Part shown: piece after piece, positions 45,600 through 55,842 of the stretch | Numbering within the stretch: position 1 is the first letter of the stretch | Layout of the letters: every line of letters begins with the position of its first letter | The notes under the pieces: model-generated | Databases searched by the model: none | Seen by the model: the letters and a program-made list of their open reading frames with translations, nothing else | What the model was told of the DNA's origin: nothing | Translations under genes and position numbers: made by a program | NCBI RefSeq assembly: GCF_000733775.1 | Contig: NZ_JPOE01000005.1 | Location: 1,178,001 to 1,242,000 of the forward strand | Origin: Thiomonas sp. FB-Cd | GTDB taxonomy: Bacteria; Pseudomonadota; Gammaproteobacteria; Burkholderiales; Burkholderiaceae_C | Length of the DNA stretch: 64,000 bases | Direction: 5' to 3'

Positions 45600-47021
45600 A
45601 TGCCCACGATGACGAGTCGCACCATGATGCCAGCCAACCTTGATTTCCAGCCCGAACTGATCCGCCGCTACGACGTGGCCGGTCCACGCTATACGTCTTA
45701 CCCAACCGCCGACCGCTTTCGCCCTGACTTTCAAGCGGCCGATTACGCGGCCGCTCTGCGTGAGCGAGGCCGCGCTGCCCTCACCCCCTTGTCGCTTTAC
45801 GTCCACATTCCCTTCTGTGAGACGCTGTGCTACTACTGTGGCTGCAACAAGATTCCCACGAAAAACCACGCGCGCAGCGCACCTTACCTCGATCAGGTCG
45901 AGCAGGAAATGGGGTTGGTGGCGGGGCTGCTCGGCCAGCGCTTGCCCGTTTCGCAGCTGCACTGGGGTGGCGGCACGCCCACATTCCTGAGCGACGAGGA
46001 GGCATCGCGTCTGATGGACGTGACGCGCCGGTACTTCGAGCTGCAAGCCGGAGGGGAGTACTCGATCGAGATTGACCCGCGCAAGGTTGGCAGGCAGCGC
46101 GTGGCGCACTTGGCCGCGCTGGGCTTCAACCGCATGAGTGTCGGGGTGCAGGATTTCGATCCCGCCGTGCAGCAGGCGGTCAATCGCATCCAGAGCTATG
46201 AGGAAACGAAGGAGGTCATCGATGCGGCGCGGGCCAACGGCTTTGCCTCGGTCAGCGTCGATCTGATCTACGGACTGCCCCGGCAAAACGCCTTCAACTT
46301 CGCGGCAACGCTGGAGAAGGTCATCGACCTGCGGCCCGACCGCGTCGCACTTTACAGCTATGCGCACCTGCCGCAACGCTTTACACCGCAGCGGCGCATC
46401 AATGAGGCCGACCTACCCGAGCCACAAGCCAAGCTCGTGCTCCTGGGGCTGGCAATCCGCCGCCTGGCCCATGCTGGCTACGTGTACATTGGGATGGATC
46501 ATTTCGCGCTGCCCGCGGATGAGCTTGCGCAAGCCCAGCAAAAGGGCAAGCTGCATCGTAATTTCCAGGGCTATTCCACGCAGGCGGACTTGGACTTGCT
46601 CGCCTTCGGCGTGTCGGGAATTTCGAAGCTTGGCAGGCACTACATCCAGAATGCCAAGACCCTGGAAGCGTACGGCGCAGCTCTATCGGCCGGCGAGTTA
46701 CCCGTCGAAAGGGGGCTGACGCTGAGTGACGATGACCTGCTGCGCCGCGAGGCCATTCAACGCCTGATGTGCGATTTCGCGCTCGACCTGGAAGACCTCG
46801 CGCAGCGCCATGGCGTGCCGGACGCGGCCACTTATTTTGCTGCGGATCTCAAGCGCCTCCACCCCTTGGAAGAAGCCGGGCTGCTGCAGCGCGACGGACT
46901 TACCTTGCGCGTGACGCCCCAGGGAAGGCTGCTCGTGCGCATCGTGGCCATGCAGTTCGACCGCTATTTGCATGACGCCGCTGCGCTGCTACAGGCGCCA
47001 CGCTATTCGCGGGTCATCTGA
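45600..47021 (+). CDS. hemN: oxygen-independent coproporphyrinogen III oxidase HemN
   Basis: This 473-aa radical SAM enzyme converts coproporphyrinogen III to protoporphyrinogen IX without oxygen. The 4Fe-4S motif is CETLCYYCGCNK (C-x3-C-x2-C-x-C) preceded by LYVHIPF, and LHWGGGTPTFL and SVGVQDFDPAVQQAVNRIQ follow; the HemN C-terminal domain with GFSTQ-like QGYSTQADLDLLAFGVSGIS is present. N-terminal Tyr-rich start RRYDVAGPRYTSYPTADRF is true HemN rather than HemW. I chose ATG 45600; ATGs at 45609, 45624 and 45627 are alternatives. I saw no FNR box upstream. Confidence 0.95.
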   Translation: MPTMTSRTMMPANLDFQPELIRRYDVAGPRYTSYPTADRFRPDFQAADYAAALRERGRAALTPLSLYVHIPFCETLCYYCGCNKIPTKNHARSAPYLDQVEQEMGLVAGLLGQRLPVSQLHWGGGTPTFLSDEEASRLMDVTRRYFELQAGGEYSIEIDPRKVGRQRVAHLAALGFNRMSVGVQDFDPAVQQAVNRIQSYEETKEVIDAARANGFASVSVDLIYGLPRQNAFNFAATLEKVIDLRPDRVALYSYAHLPQRFTPQRRINEADLPEPQAKLVLLGLAIRRLAHAGYVYIGMDHFALPADELAQAQQKGKLHRNFQGYSTQADLDLLAFGVSGISKLGRHYIQNAKTLEAYGAALSAGELPVERGLTLSDDDLLRREAIQRLMCDFALDLEDLAQRHGVPDAATYFAADLKRLHPLEEAGLLQRDGLTLRVTPQGRLLVRIVAMQFDRYLHDAAALLQAPRYSRVI

Positions 47022-47171
47022 GCGGCATGCGCGGCACGCTTGGTCCTGTGGGCCGGGTCAGGAAAGGCTCAGCCCTGCGAGCCTGCGCAAGCGGTTGATC
47101 GTCGGGCGCAACAGCGCGGAAACGGTGCGCCCAGCCGGTGCGCCGATGGGCGTCCTGGATCCTCGGCTGCG

Positions 47172-47645
47172 TTAGCCAAACCGTTCCTGCAGTTTCGCAC
47201 GCAATGCAGTGTCCAGATCGGGGATAAGCGAGCGCACGGCTTCAAGCCGGTTGAGGTCAGCGGCTCGCTGCGGCGCGGCCCACACGGGCTGCGGCCAATG
47301 CGTGTCCCAGTGCCAGCGCGCAATGACGTGCCAATGCAGATGCGGCACCACATTGCCCAAAGTCGCGAGATTGACCTTGTCGGGCGCCACATGTTCGCGC
47401 ACGACTTGCTCGACGAGCACCACCGCGTCCATGCAAGCACTGCGCTCCAAGACGCTCAGGTCACTGAACTCGGCCCGATGGGCCTGCCAGATCACGCGGT
47501 AGAAAGCCGGGTGCTGGGCCTCGTCGGCTCGCACCAGACGCATCCATGCTCCGCTCCATACAACCGGTAGCCGATCCGTTTGGGCGCACAACGGGCAAGG
47601 GGCTGCAGCGTCGCGACCCGACAGCACGGCGCAAGGCTGCGGCAT
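47172..47645 (-). CDS. HIT-family protein
   Basis: This 157-aa protein has the histidine triad HLHWHVIAR near 110 and the family's usual LATLGNVVP just ahead, with a CPLC zinc-type motif near the start. HIT proteins hydrolyse or transfer nucleotides; bacterial members of this type act on dinucleotides or AMP conjugates. I start at MPQPCAVLSG (47645). It lies 7 bp downstream of the anti-sigma factor gene and may be read with it. Cytoplasmic. Confidence 0.88.
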   Translation of the reverse strand: MPQPCAVLSGRDAAAPCPLCAQTDRLPVVWSGAWMRLVRADEAQHPAFYRVIWQAHRAEFSDLSVLERSACMDAVVLVEQVVREHVAPDKVNLATLGNVVPHLHWHVIARWHWDTHWPQPVWAAPQRAADLNRLEAVRSLIPDLDTALRAKLQERFG

Positions 47646-47652
47646 GGCTGGC

Positions 47653-48435
47653 CTATTCGTAAAAATCACCACCGCCCTGACCCGGGGCAAGATGCGGTGC
47701 GCCCGGCCGCAATTGGGTCATCGCCACGACATTGCCCACGTAGATGACGGGTCCTGTGGGCTGTCCGGTGGGTGAGCCGCCGGCCGGCTCCAGGCTAATG
47801 GCAAACCCCTTGGCCTGGGCTAACGCCAACAGTGCTGGTGCAGGCAGACTCAGGGTGTCAGAGCTGCGCAGTTGCACCAGCCCGACCGCTTGAGGCTTGC
47901 CCTGTTTGGGCAGCATCCACAACTCGAACGATTTGTCGCTCGGCGTTGCCGTTGGTCCCACGGCGGTGAGGACCAGGCGGTCACGGTGCACCGTGAGCAC
48001 GGCACTGTGGCCATCAGGCCCCTTGAGTACCGCGGCCATTTGCGCCGCAGTGGGTTTGCCGGGGCCAACCTGTTGTACCACCATGACCAGGGACACCAGG
48101 AGCGAAGCGGCCAGCACACCAAGGCCAAGGGCCAGCGCCTGCCACGTCTGCTTCGCCCAGCCTCGGGCGGGCTGCAGGGGCACACCCGAGGCCCTGCGAG
48201 AGCCTTTGTCAGCGACCGCGGTGCGTGAGCGCACCGCGGTCCAAACGGCAGCCGGCGCGTCCTCCGCCAGCAGGCAGGCGTCGAGCCGGCTGCGCCAACG
48301 CTGCGTCGCCGTGCGCAGTTCAGGGTGCGCCTGGATCAGCGTCTCGAAACGGCGGCGCGCAGCAGCGCTCATGCCGCCGGTCAGATAGTCGGCAGCCAGA
48401 AGGTCGGCAAGTTCGGGACGCTCATAGCGCGTCAT
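47653..48435 (-). CDS. RskA-type anti-sigma factor
   Basis: This 260-aa protein has an N-terminal cytoplasmic anti-sigma region (LADLLAADYLTGGMSAAARR and RRFETLIQAHPELR), a membrane helix (WQALALGLGVLAASLLVSLV, about 100-123) and a periplasmic RskA C-terminal domain with FELWMLPKQGKPQAVGLV, ISLEPAGGSPTGQPTGPVIY and VGNVV. It should hold the ECF sigma factor encoded just upstream (4-bp ATGA overlap) and release it after a periplasmic signal, normally by proteolysis. No HxxxCxxC zinc motif is present. Confidence 0.88.
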   Translation of the reverse strand: MTRYERPELADLLAADYLTGGMSAAARRRFETLIQAHPELRTATQRWRSRLDACLLAEDAPAAVWTAVRSRTAVADKGSRRASGVPLQPARGWAKQTWQALALGLGVLAASLLVSLVMVVQQVGPGKPTAAQMAAVLKGPDGHSAVLTVHRDRLVLTAVGPTATPSDKSFELWMLPKQGKPQAVGLVQLRSSDTLSLPAPALLALAQAKGFAISLEPAGGSPTGQPTGPVIYVGNVVAMTQLRPGAPHLAPGQGGGDFYE

Positions 48436-49001
48436 GGCGTGGCACCCTCCCCCAAACACGCACGCAAGGAAAGGATCGCACGGCGAATGATGGTTTTGAT
48501 CGTGCCGAGGGCCATCCCCGTGCGCGCGGCCAACTCGCCGTGGGACAGGCCCATCACGTAGGAATGAGTAAGGAGCTCGCGTTGCTGCGCCTTGAGTTGC
48601 CCGAAGCAGCGGTCAAGCGAGCCATGCGACATGCTGCGTTCGAGTTGCTGCTCAGGGCCGGGCGCGGCATCAGCCGGGTCCAGGGGGATATGCATTGCAT
48701 CCATGCTGTCCACGGGTTCACGCTTGAGGGCGCGCAACTTGTCCAGGCAAGTGTTGCGCACCACGGTGGCCAGCCAGGCTTCAGCCGCGCCCTGCGCCGG
48801 CCGATAGTTGGCAGCCTGGTGCCACACCTTGACGTAAGCGTCCTGCAGCGCGTCTTCGGCCAGAGCCCGGTCCCGCAGCAGACGCAAACAGATCGCCCAC
48901 GCGCGGCGCCGCGTGGCGTCATACACCGAGGCAAACGCCTGATGGTCGCCAAGCGCCGCGTAAGCCAGGAGCTTTCCCAGGTCGGGTCTCGAAGGTGGCA
49001 T
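48432..49001 (-). CDS. ECF-family RNA polymerase sigma factor
   Basis: This 189-aa sigma factor has region 2 (FASVYDATRRRAWAICLRLL, then AEDALQDAYVKVWHQAANYR) and region 4 (LKAQQRELLTHSYVMGLSHG, ELAARTGMALGTIKTIIRRA). These fit the SigK-like ECF group paired with RskA anti-sigma factors. ATG 49001 (MPPSRPDLGKLLAYAALGD) is chosen over the longer frame. The stop overlaps the anti-sigma start by 4 bp. The ferritin-like gene 208 bp upstream on the same strand is probably in its regulon, since such sigma factors control their own locus. Confidence 0.92.
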   Translation of the reverse strand: MPPSRPDLGKLLAYAALGDHQAFASVYDATRRRAWAICLRLLRDRALAEDALQDAYVKVWHQAANYRPAQGAAEAWLATVVRNTCLDKLRALKREPVDSMDAMHIPLDPADAAPGPEQQLERSMSHGSLDRCFGQLKAQQRELLTHSYVMGLSHGELAARTGMALGTIKTIIRRAILSLRACLGEGATP

Positions 49002-49209
49002 GTCGTGCAGGTTGCAGGATGCGCCAGGGATGCCCCGGCACAGCACGCTCCGGGGTCCGACGCGGCGGCCCCGAGCGGCCGCCCCGGAGCTCGGGCGTTA
49101 TCGCATCTTAACGGCAACGCATCTGGCTGCGCGGCTGGCCGCAGACAAGCGACGACGCAGTCCCCAGTGGAACTCGGCCACGGGCCGGAATGCGTCGATC
49201 GGGGCTCGC

Positions 49210-49788
49210 TTAGGCGATGAACGCCGCGGGAACCGGGTTCTCACCCAACGCGTTGAGCAGGATCGCCCAGTGCATGGTCTCGTCGCCGAGGATGCTGGCT
49301 GCAGCTTTCGCCAAATCCCGATTGTGGAATTGCGGCACGGTTCCAAGGTAGGCGCTGGCAGCACCTTGCTCCAGACCGGCGGCGAAGCGCAACACGTCGG
49401 CTTGGCTCTTCAACGCGTTGGTGGGAAAGTTGTATTGGGCCGGCTGCATCGCCTCGACCGGTGTGCCGCCCAGTTTGGTGACGGTGGATTCCAGAACCCC
49501 GGCATGCGCTTTGTGCTGGCCCTGAAATCCCACGGCAACAGCCAGCACAGGCTTGTTGAGCAGGCCGGACTCGGCGCCGACCTGGTACGCGGCTATCGCC
49601 TGATATTCCAGCCCCAGGGCAATATTGAGCATCTTGATGTCTCCTTCGGTGGACATCGAAGCTGCAAAGCTGCGCGCCGGCAGCGCGAAGGTCGAGGCCG
49701 CGGTAAGGCCGGCGACAAACAGTCCGCCTTTCTTGAACCAGGTGCGACGGGAGAGTTCGGGGGAGGCTGCATGCGAGGTGATGTTCAT
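49210..49788 (-). CDS. Tat-exported ferritin-like protein
   Basis: This 192-aa protein begins with a Tat signal (SRRTWFKKGGLFVAGLTAAS, residues ~14-35, RR-x-W/F-x-K type) ending near ARSFAAS. The mature part is a four-helix ferritin-like domain with Glu and His at metal-ligand spacing: ALGLEYQAIAAYQ, GQHKAHAGVL, EQGAASAYLG and GDETMHWAIL. Similar proteins are found with SigK/RskA-type genes. It may bind iron or manganese in the periplasm, perhaps for stress protection, but no activity is known. Start MNITSHAAS at 49788. Confidence 0.8.
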   Translation of the reverse strand: MNITSHAASPELSRRTWFKKGGLFVAGLTAASTFALPARSFAASMSTEGDIKMLNIALGLEYQAIAAYQVGAESGLLNKPVLAVAVGFQGQHKAHAGVLESTVTKLGGTPVEAMQPAQYNFPTNALKSQADVLRFAAGLEQGAASAYLGTVPQFHNRDLAKAAASILGDETMHWAILLNALGENPVPAAFIA

Positions 49789-50143
49789 GATCGTGTCCTT
49801 GGCAAATGGTGGGCTAACAGGCCGCTTCGGCATCCGTGCGCGCGCGGCCCTGCTCTCATCAACGCCACGACTCGTGTTTTGGATTCAGCCGGTTGCGCAA
49901 CAAACACCGCCCTCATGGGCGAGCGGCTTTGTTGCCTATGGGTCAAGGAAGCGTGGCGTCGCTCCCGCGGTTGCGTCGGGCAGGATCATGCTCTTGCCAG
50001 GATCGATTGCGCGTCACGCGTGGAAGGTCGGCGGCCGCAAGCGGGACGCATGGCTGGACTCCATCGCGCATCACGTCGCCCGATCCTGCCTGTTCCCGGA
50101 GTTCGATCCGAATCGCGCGGTGCGTGCACGTAGGCCAAGCCGC
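49789..50143. other. gene-free stretch upstream of the ferritin-like gene
   Basis: I see no gene in this stretch. It must hold the promoter of the ferritin-like and sigma genes. Frames through it have no recognisable domains. Confidence 0.4.
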
Positions 50144-50211
50144 GAGGCGGGGGTGCATCGGCACCCCGCCTCCGCGCGCGATCAACCGCTATGGGGGTGT
50201 GCGGGCCCCCA
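50144..50211 (-). terminator. two GC-rich hairpins downstream of the FAD/Fe-S oxidoreductase gene
   Basis: TGGGGG/CCCCCA (50192-50197 / 50206-50211) and a longer stem GAGGCGGGG / CCCCGCCTC (50144-50152 / 50164-50172) follow the stop at 50219 on the minus strand. The second stem is strong but lacks a T-run. Together they likely end the transcript. Confidence 0.5.
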
Positions 50212-50218
50212 CAGCCGC

Positions 50219-51151
50219 CTACACAAGGACTCTTTCGATTCCGCCGGCATTGGCTGCCCGCACGTATTTCGCCATCCATTCCTCGCCGAGGATGTGGCGC
50301 GCCATCTCGATGACGATGTAGTCAGCTGTCAGCAGGCCGCTTTGCAAGTCGTCACGATAGCGCCCGAGACCTTGCAGGCAACTGGGACAGGACGTGAGGA
50401 TCTTGACATCACCGGTATGCCCCTGCGCGCGCAGGGCAGCCTCGTCAGCGCGCAGCTCCTCCTCCTTGCGGAAGCGAACCTGCGTGGAAATATCCGGCCG
50501 CGCCACCCCGAGGGTTCCGCTTTCGCCGCAGCAGCGCTCGCTCTTGCGCACGCCATTGCCGAGCAATGCCTTGACCGTCTTCATCGGGTCCTGCTGCTTC
50601 ATCGGACTGTGGCAAGGGTCGTGGTAGAGATACGCCGTGTCGCCTTGCGGCAGGGTCACGTTCTTTTCCAGAAGGAACTCGTGGATATCGACAATGCGGC
50701 AACCGGGAAAGATATCCTCGAACTTGTAGCCCTGCAGCTGGTCGTAGCAGGTGCCGCAGCTCACCACGACGGTCTTGATGTCCAGGTAGTTGAGCGTATT
50801 GGCCACGCGGTGAAACAGGACACGGTTATCGGTGATGATCTTTTCCGCCTTGTCATACTGCCCCGCGCCGCGTTGCGGGTAGCCACAACACAGGTAGCCC
50901 GGCGGCAGGACGGTTTGTACACCCACGTTCCATAGCATCGCCTGTGTGGCCAGCCCCACCTGACTGAACAAGCGCTCGGACCCACAGCCGGGGAAATAGA
51001 AGACGGCTTCGGAATCGACCGTGGTCGTGGCAGGGTTGCGGATGATGGGGACGAAGTCCTTGTCCTCGATGTCCAGGAGGGCGCGTGCCGTCTTCTTCGG
51101 CAAGCCGCCCGGCATGGGCTTGTTGATGAAATGGATCACCTGCTCGCGCAT
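50219..51151 (-). CDS. C-terminal part of the DUF3683-type FAD/Fe-S oxidoreductase (cysteine-rich CCG domains)
   Basis: This frame encodes the last ~320 residues of a protein that is usually one chain. It has two CCG heterodisulfide-reductase-like domains: [17 protein letters not shown] with [18 protein letters not shown], and later [13 protein letters not shown] with [10 protein letters not shown] and [11 protein letters not shown]. These bind Fe-S clusters and pass electrons, as in the GlcF subunit of glycolate oxidase. It could begin at ATG 51151 (MREQVIHF) as a separate protein of 310 aa, but PPASTGKP just before it matches the uninterrupted family. The frame change lies at the G-run 51173-51179. 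Confidence 0.75.
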   Translation of the reverse strand: MREQVIHFINKPMPGGLPKKTARALLDIEDKDFVPIIRNPATTTVDSEAVFYFPGCGSERLFSQVGLATQAMLWNVGVQTVLPPGYLCCGYPQRGAGQYDKAEKIITDNRVLFHRVANTLNYLDIKTVVVSCGTCYDQLQGYKFEDIFPGCRIVDIHEFLLEKNVTLPQGDTAYLYHDPCHSPMKQQDPMKTVKALLGNGVRKSERCCGESGTLGVARPDISTQVRFRKEEELRADEAALRAQGHTGDVKILTSCPSCLQGLGRYRDDLQSGLLTADYIVIEMARHILGEEWMAKYVRAANAGGIERVLV

Positions 51152-54100
51152 GGCGGGCTTGCCGGTGCTGGCGGGGGGGCAGCCGTTTGCTTCCGGCCGA
51201 TACGGCGCAAAAGCCGCACACCCACGTTCTGCGCCTTGTAGCCCCACTGGATCAGCCCCAGGCGCGCTGCCTTGATGGTGCGGGGGTCCGTTGCGTTGAG
51301 GAAGAACATGGCCGCCACGCTGGCCGGGTTGAAACGCTTCTTGCCCATCTTGCGCAGCAGATTGCGCATGTTCATGGACACGTCGCCAAAATCAATGTCC
51401 ACAGGGCAGGGAGCAAGGCACTTATGGCAGACGGTGCAGTGGTCGGCCACGTCCTCGAACTCTTCCCAGTGGTTGATGCTTACGCCGCGTCGGGTTTGCT
51501 CCTCATACAGGAAGGCCTCAACCAGCAAAGACGTGGCGAGAATCTTGTTGCGCGGTGAGTAAAGCAGGTTGGCGCGCGGCACATGGGTGGCGCACACCGG
51601 CTTGCACTTGCCACAGCGCAGGCAGTCCTTCACCGAGTTGGATATGGCGCCGATGTCGCTTTGCTGCATGATCAGCGATTCGTGCCCCATCAGCCCGAAG
51701 CTCGGCGTGTAGGCGTTGGTGAGATCGGCGGGGAGTTGCGGATCGTCCAGCAGCTTGCCCTTGTTGAAACGCCCCTCGGGGTCCACGCGCCGCTTGTAGT
51801 CGCGGAAGGGCCCGATTTCGGCCTCGGTCAGGAATTGCAGCTTGGTGATGCCAATGCCGTGCTCGCCCGAGATCACGCCATCGAGGTTGCGCGCGAGCGC
51901 CATGATGCGGGCAACAGCGTCATGTGCCGCCTGCAGCATGAGGTAATCATCCGAATTGACCGGGATGTTGGTGTGCACGTTGCCGTCGCCTGCGTGCATG
52001 TGCAGCGCCACCCAGACACGGCCTTTGAGCACGCGCGCATGAATGGCATTGAGCTCGCGGCGCAGGGGCTCGAAGGCACCGCCGGCAAAAATCGCATGCA
52101 GAGGTTTGCGGATTTCCGCTTTCCACGAAGCGCGCAGGCTGTGCTCCTGCAGGAGATTGAAGACTTGCGCGCGCGGGGTCCGGTGCAGCATCTGCATGGC
52201 AGCCGTGCTCGCCGCATCGAGACCATGCTGCGCAAAATGCGGCAACGCCTGAGACAGCGGCGTATCCAGTTCCTGCAGCAGAAAACTCCAGCGCTCATGC
52301 GTGCGCGCTACCTGCTCCAGAGCCTGAGCACGCGCCGCTTCCAGCTCGCTGGTCGCGACCGGGGCTTCGCCCTCGCCAAGCTCCTCGTTCTTGGCCAGGG
52401 GCAGTCGCCCACGCAGGAAGCGATCAATCTCGGCGGTGAGTTGCAGCTTGCTCTTGAGCGAAAGCTCGATATTGATGCGCTCGATGCCGTCCACGTACTC
52501 GCCCATGCGCGGCAGCGGAATCACCACATCCTCGTTGATCTTGAAGGCATTGGTATGGCGTGCGATGGCCGCGGTGCGCTTGCGGTCCAGCCAGAATTTC
52601 TTGCGTGCCTCCGCGCTCACGGCCACGAACCCCTCGCCCACGCGCGCGTTGGCCATGCGCACCACGTCGGCGGTGGCGCGGGCGACCGCCTCATCGTCCT
52701 CCCCGACGATGTCACCAAACAGCGCCATTTTCGGAAAGAGGCCACGTTTGCTCTTGGGTGCGTAGCCCACGGCTCTGAGGTAGCGCTCGTCGAGGTGCTC
52801 AAGTCCCGCCAGGATGGCACCGCCGGGGCGGGCTTCCAAATAGTTCTTGATCTCCACGATGCTGGGAATCGCTTCCCGCGCCTGGCCGAAGAACTCCAGA
52901 CAAAAGGTGCGTATATGCGGCGGCATGCGGTGCAGAACCCAGCGCGCGCTGGTGATGAGCCCGTCACAGCCTTCCTTCTGAATGCCCGGCAGCCCCGCCA
53001 GGAATTTGTCCGTCACATCCTTACCCAAGCCGGCCTTGCGGAAACGGCTGCCTGGAATCTCGAGCACCTCCGTGCTCAGCAGCGTGCTGCTGTCCGATGC
53101 GAAGGTCTCGACCTTGAAGCGCGCCACCTCTGCATCGTGAATCTTTCCCAAATTGTGGTCCAGGCGCGTGACTTCCACCCAGCGGCCCTGCGGGTCCACC
53201 AGCCGCCACCAAGCCAGGTTGTCGATGGCGGTTCCCCAGAGCACGGCCTTTTTGCCGCCCGCATTCATGGCGATGTTGCCGCCAATACACGATGCATCCG
53301 CCGAGGTCGGGTCCACCGCGAAGACCAAACCGGCGCGATCGGCTGCGTCGGCGACGCGTTGGGTGACGACCCCGGCGCCGGCGCGAATCGTGGCCACGGG
53401 CTGGGCGACTCCGGGCAGTGCGAGGTGCTCAACCGGCCCCAGGTCTTCCAGCTTCTCGGTGTTGATCACCGCGCTCTTCCAGACAAGCGGCACGGCGCCA
53501 CCGGTGTAGCCGGTGCCGCCACCGCGCGGCACAATGGTCAGGCCCAGCTCGACGCAGGCCCGCACGATGGGCGCAATCTCGGCCTCGGTATCGGGACAAA
53601 GCACGACAAACGGGACCTCGACGCGCCAGTCGGTGGCGTCGGTCATATGCGAGACCCGTGCCAAGCCGTCGAAACGAATGTTGTCACGTTTGGTCAAGCG
53701 GGAGAGATCGCGCAGGGCGCGTCGCCGCAGCGCTGCCACCTCGTCAAACCAGAGGGCGAAGGCGGATACCGCTGCGCGCGCTCGCTCGAGCAGCTGCACA
53801 ACCAGCGCATCGCGCGCTGCGCTCTGCGCGTCGGCCGCGTCCGCGGTGCTTCGGCGCTTGTCGATCTCACGCAGGCGGTGCCAGAGTGCGTCGATCAGTG
53901 CGCGCCGGCGCTTGACGCTGTGCAGAAGGTCGTCCTGCAGATACGGATTGCGCCGAAGAACCCAGATGTCCCCAAGCACCTCATAGAGCATGCGTGCACT
54001 GCGTCCGGTTCGCCGCTCCTGGCGTAGCTGGTCCAACCAGACCCAGGCATCGGCTCCAAGCAGGCGAATGACGATCTCGCGGTCGGAAAACGATGTGTAG

Positions 54101-54216
54101 TTGTAGGGAATCTCGCGCAGGCGTGCCGGCGGCTCGAGATGCGCCAAGCTGGCGGGAAGGGCTGCCTCAGGCATTGGCGCGGGCACGTTCGGTAGCAAAT
54201 CTTGTGGAGCATTCAT
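51136..54216 (-). CDS. N-terminal part of the DUF3683-type FAD-linked oxidase with 2x[4Fe-4S], frame-shifted end
   Basis: This 1026-aa part has an N-terminal DUF3683 region ([20 protein letters not shown]), an FAD-binding PCMH domain ([37 protein letters not shown]), a D-lactate/glycolate dehydrogenase-like C-terminal FAD-oxidase domain ([32 protein letters not shown]) and two 4Fe-4S motifs [16 protein letters not shown] and [15 protein letters not shown]. It ends in a false [13 protein letters not shown] tail at a run of seven C (minus strand), where the next frame continues. With one more C both parts form a single ~1340-aa protein as in other Burkholderiales. The substrate is unknown; a 2-hydroxyacid is likely. 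Confidence 0.85.
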   Translation of the reverse strand: MNAPQDLLPNVPAPMPEAALPASLAHLEPPARLREIPYNYTSFSDREIVIRLLGADAWVWLDQLRQERRTGRSARMLYEVLGDIWVLRRNPYLQDDLLHSVKRRRALIDALWHRLREIDKRRSTADAADAQSAARDALVVQLLERARAAVSAFALWFDEVAALRRRALRDLSRLTKRDNIRFDGLARVSHMTDATDWRVEVPFVVLCPDTEAEIAPIVRACVELGLTIVPRGGGTGYTGGAVPLVWKSAVINTEKLEDLGPVEHLALPGVAQPVATIRAGAGVVTQRVADAADRAGLVFAVDPTSADASCIGGNIAMNAGGKKAVLWGTAIDNLAWWRLVDPQGRWVEVTRLDHNLGKIHDAEVARFKVETFASDSSTLLSTEVLEIPGSRFRKAGLGKDVTDKFLAGLPGIQKEGCDGLITSARWVLHRMPPHIRTFCLEFFGQAREAIPSIVEIKNYLEARPGGAILAGLEHLDERYLRAVGYAPKSKRGLFPKMALFGDIVGEDDEAVARATADVVRMANARVGEGFVAVSAEARKKFWLDRKRTAAIARHTNAFKINEDVVIPLPRMGEYVDGIERINIELSLKSKLQLTAEIDRFLRGRLPLAKNEELGEGEAPVATSELEAARAQALEQVARTHERWSFLLQELDTPLSQALPHFAQHGLDAASTAAMQMLHRTPRAQVFNLLQEHSLRASWKAEIRKPLHAIFAGGAFEPLRRELNAIHARVLKGRVWVALHMHAGDGNVHTNIPVNSDDYLMLQAAHDAVARIMALARNLDGVISGEHGIGITKLQFLTEAEIGPFRDYKRRVDPEGRFNKGKLLDDPQLPADLTNAYTPSFGLMGHESLIMQQSDIGAISNSVKDCLRCGKCKPVCATHVPRANLLYSPRNKILATSLLVEAFLYEEQTRRGVSINHWEEFEDVADHCTVCHKCLAPCPVDIDFGDVSMNMRNLLRKMGKKRFNPASVAAMFFLNATDPRTIKAARLGLIQWGYKAQNVGVRLLRRIGRKQTAAPPPAPASPPCASR

Positions 54217-54642
54217 GGCGCAGACCAAAACGTGCATTGTAGGAAGCGGGGTTTCCCCCGGGGCGGCGCGGGTTGAAGGGGCGCCCCCGCTCAGTCGCAA
54301 GGTGCGTCAATCCTGCGCTGCGCCTTCCCATCGCCATCGCGGCCTTCAGCGCGCGCCGGCGATTGCCCGCCCTGGCTCGGGCATGGACGAGCTAGGGCCA
54401 GGGCCCCGACGACGGCTTGGGCGCTCACCATCGACGCGCTCCGCATCAATGGCCCACGCCTGGCGCAGGCGTAGCGTTGGGTTGGGTTGGGCCGACTCAG
54501 CCGATGCGCCGCAAGGTGTGTGCGCCGTGATGCGCGGCGACCCTTTGACCTGGCGCCCCTTGGGCGCTGGGTCGCGTTTGCCTTGTACAAAGCGCGGGTG
54601 TGCCGCGTGCGCGCTTCACGTTCTGCTTTCTACAATGATCCG
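54217..54642. other. gene-free stretch between divergent oxidoreductase and metH genes
   Basis: I see no gene in these 426 bp. They should hold divergent promoters. I looked for a cobalamin or SAH riboswitch ahead of metH. Pieces such as GCGCTGCG, GGCTCGGG and GGGCGCTCACC occur in the right order for an SAH aptamer, but the closing stem is missing. Confidence 0.4.
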
Positions 54643-55698
54643 ATGCTCTCCAACCATCCCGCCTATTCCCGCGCCGCGCAATTGCCCGAGCTCCTGCGCC
54701 AGCGCATCCTCATCCTTGATGGCGCCATGGGCACGATGATCCAGCGCCTCAAGCTCTCCGAGGCTCAATACCGAGGGGAGCGGTTCAAGGATTGGCCGCG
54801 GGACGTGAAAGGCAATAACGAGTTGCTCAACATCACCCAGCCGCAGATCATCCGTGACATTCATGACGGTTATTTTGCCGCCGGGGCGGACATTGTCGAG
54901 ACCAACACCTTCGGCGCGACCGCGATCGCGCAGGACGACTATGGGATGGCCCATCTCGCGGATGAACTCAACCGCGCTGCGGCGCGCATTGCACGCGCGT
55001 CGGCCGACGCGCACAGCACGCCCGACAAGCCACGTTTCGTGGCCGGTGCCTTGGGGCCCACGCCCAAGACGGCCAGCATCAGCCCCGACGTCAACGACCC
55101 CGGCGCGCGCAACGTCACGTTCGAGCAACTGCGCGCGGCCTACTACGAGCAAGCAAAGGCGTTGGGGGAAGAAGGCGTGGACCTGTTTCTGGTCGAGACG
55201 ATTTTCGACACCTTGAATGCCAAGGCAGCCCTGTTCGCAATCGATGAATGGTTCGAGAGCAGCGGTGAGCGCTTGCCGATCATCATCAGCGGCACCGTGA
55301 CCGACGCTTCCGGGCGCATCTTGTCAGGCCAGACCGTGCCAGCATTCTGGGCCAGCGTGCGGCACGCCCAGCCGCTGGCAGTCGGTCTGAACTGCGCCTT
55401 GGGCGCAGCGCTGATGCGCCCCTATCTGCAGGAGTTGGCCAAGGTGGCAGGCGATACCTACATTTCCTGCTATCCGAATGCCGGGCTTCCCAACCCGATG
55501 AGCGATACCGGCTTTGACGAAACCCCGGAGGTCACCTCGCGCCTGCTTCATGAGTTCGCCGCCGAAGGGCTTGTGAACATCGTCGGCGGGTGTTGCGGAA
55601 CCACACCGGAACATATAGTCGCCATTGGCCGCGCGGTCGGCCACGAGAAACCCCGCCTGCTTTCAGGCCGTGGGCCGTTTTACGCGCAGCAGTCGTAG
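54643..55698 (+). CDS. metH: methionine synthase, homocysteine-binding chain (MetH N-terminal part)
   Basis: This 351-aa protein is the homocysteine S-methyltransferase domain of cobalamin-dependent methionine synthase. It has [45 protein letters not shown] and the zinc ligands Cys in LNCALGA and the Cys pair in [13 protein letters not shown]. Other MetH domains are absent; they lie on a second gene at 58343. Splitting of metH in two is usual in Burkholderiales, but the halves are normally adjacent, whereas here three other genes (2.6 kb) lie between. The downstream gene starts 144 bp on. Confidence 0.94.
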   Translation: MLSNHPAYSRAAQLPELLRQRILILDGAMGTMIQRLKLSEAQYRGERFKDWPRDVKGNNELLNITQPQIIRDIHDGYFAAGADIVETNTFGATAIAQDDYGMAHLADELNRAAARIARASADAHSTPDKPRFVAGALGPTPKTASISPDVNDPGARNVTFEQLRAAYYEQAKALGEEGVDLFLVETIFDTLNAKAALFAIDEWFESSGERLPIIISGTVTDASGRILSGQTVPAFWASVRHAQPLAVGLNCALGAALMRPYLQELAKVAGDTYISCYPNAGLPNPMSDTGFDETPEVTSRLLHEFAAEGLVNIVGGCCGTTPEHIVAIGRAVGHEKPRLLSGRGPFYAQQS

Positions 55699-55842
55699 CG
55701 CGGCCATGGCGCGGTGGGAGGACTCAAGGCCCCTCTGAAGGTTACATTTGGTCGCACCGAAGGCGGCGATCTCCCGGAACAATGCGCAGGGTCACCGTTC
55801 CTCCCAATCGCCCTTGCGCCTCTGCCCTCTGAGGATGGCCTA

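Noticed and set aside
51583..54027. 814-codon plus-strand ORF opposite the FAD oxidoreductase
   Set aside because: Antisense shadow in a GC-rich gene; the minus strand has clear FAD and Fe-S motifs.
54300..54500. SAH-riboswitch-like pieces ahead of metH (GCGCTGCG, GGCTCGGG, GGGCGCTCACC)
   Set aside because: The order fits but the closing stem and the GAGG core before GCGCTGC are absent and the spacing is too long.
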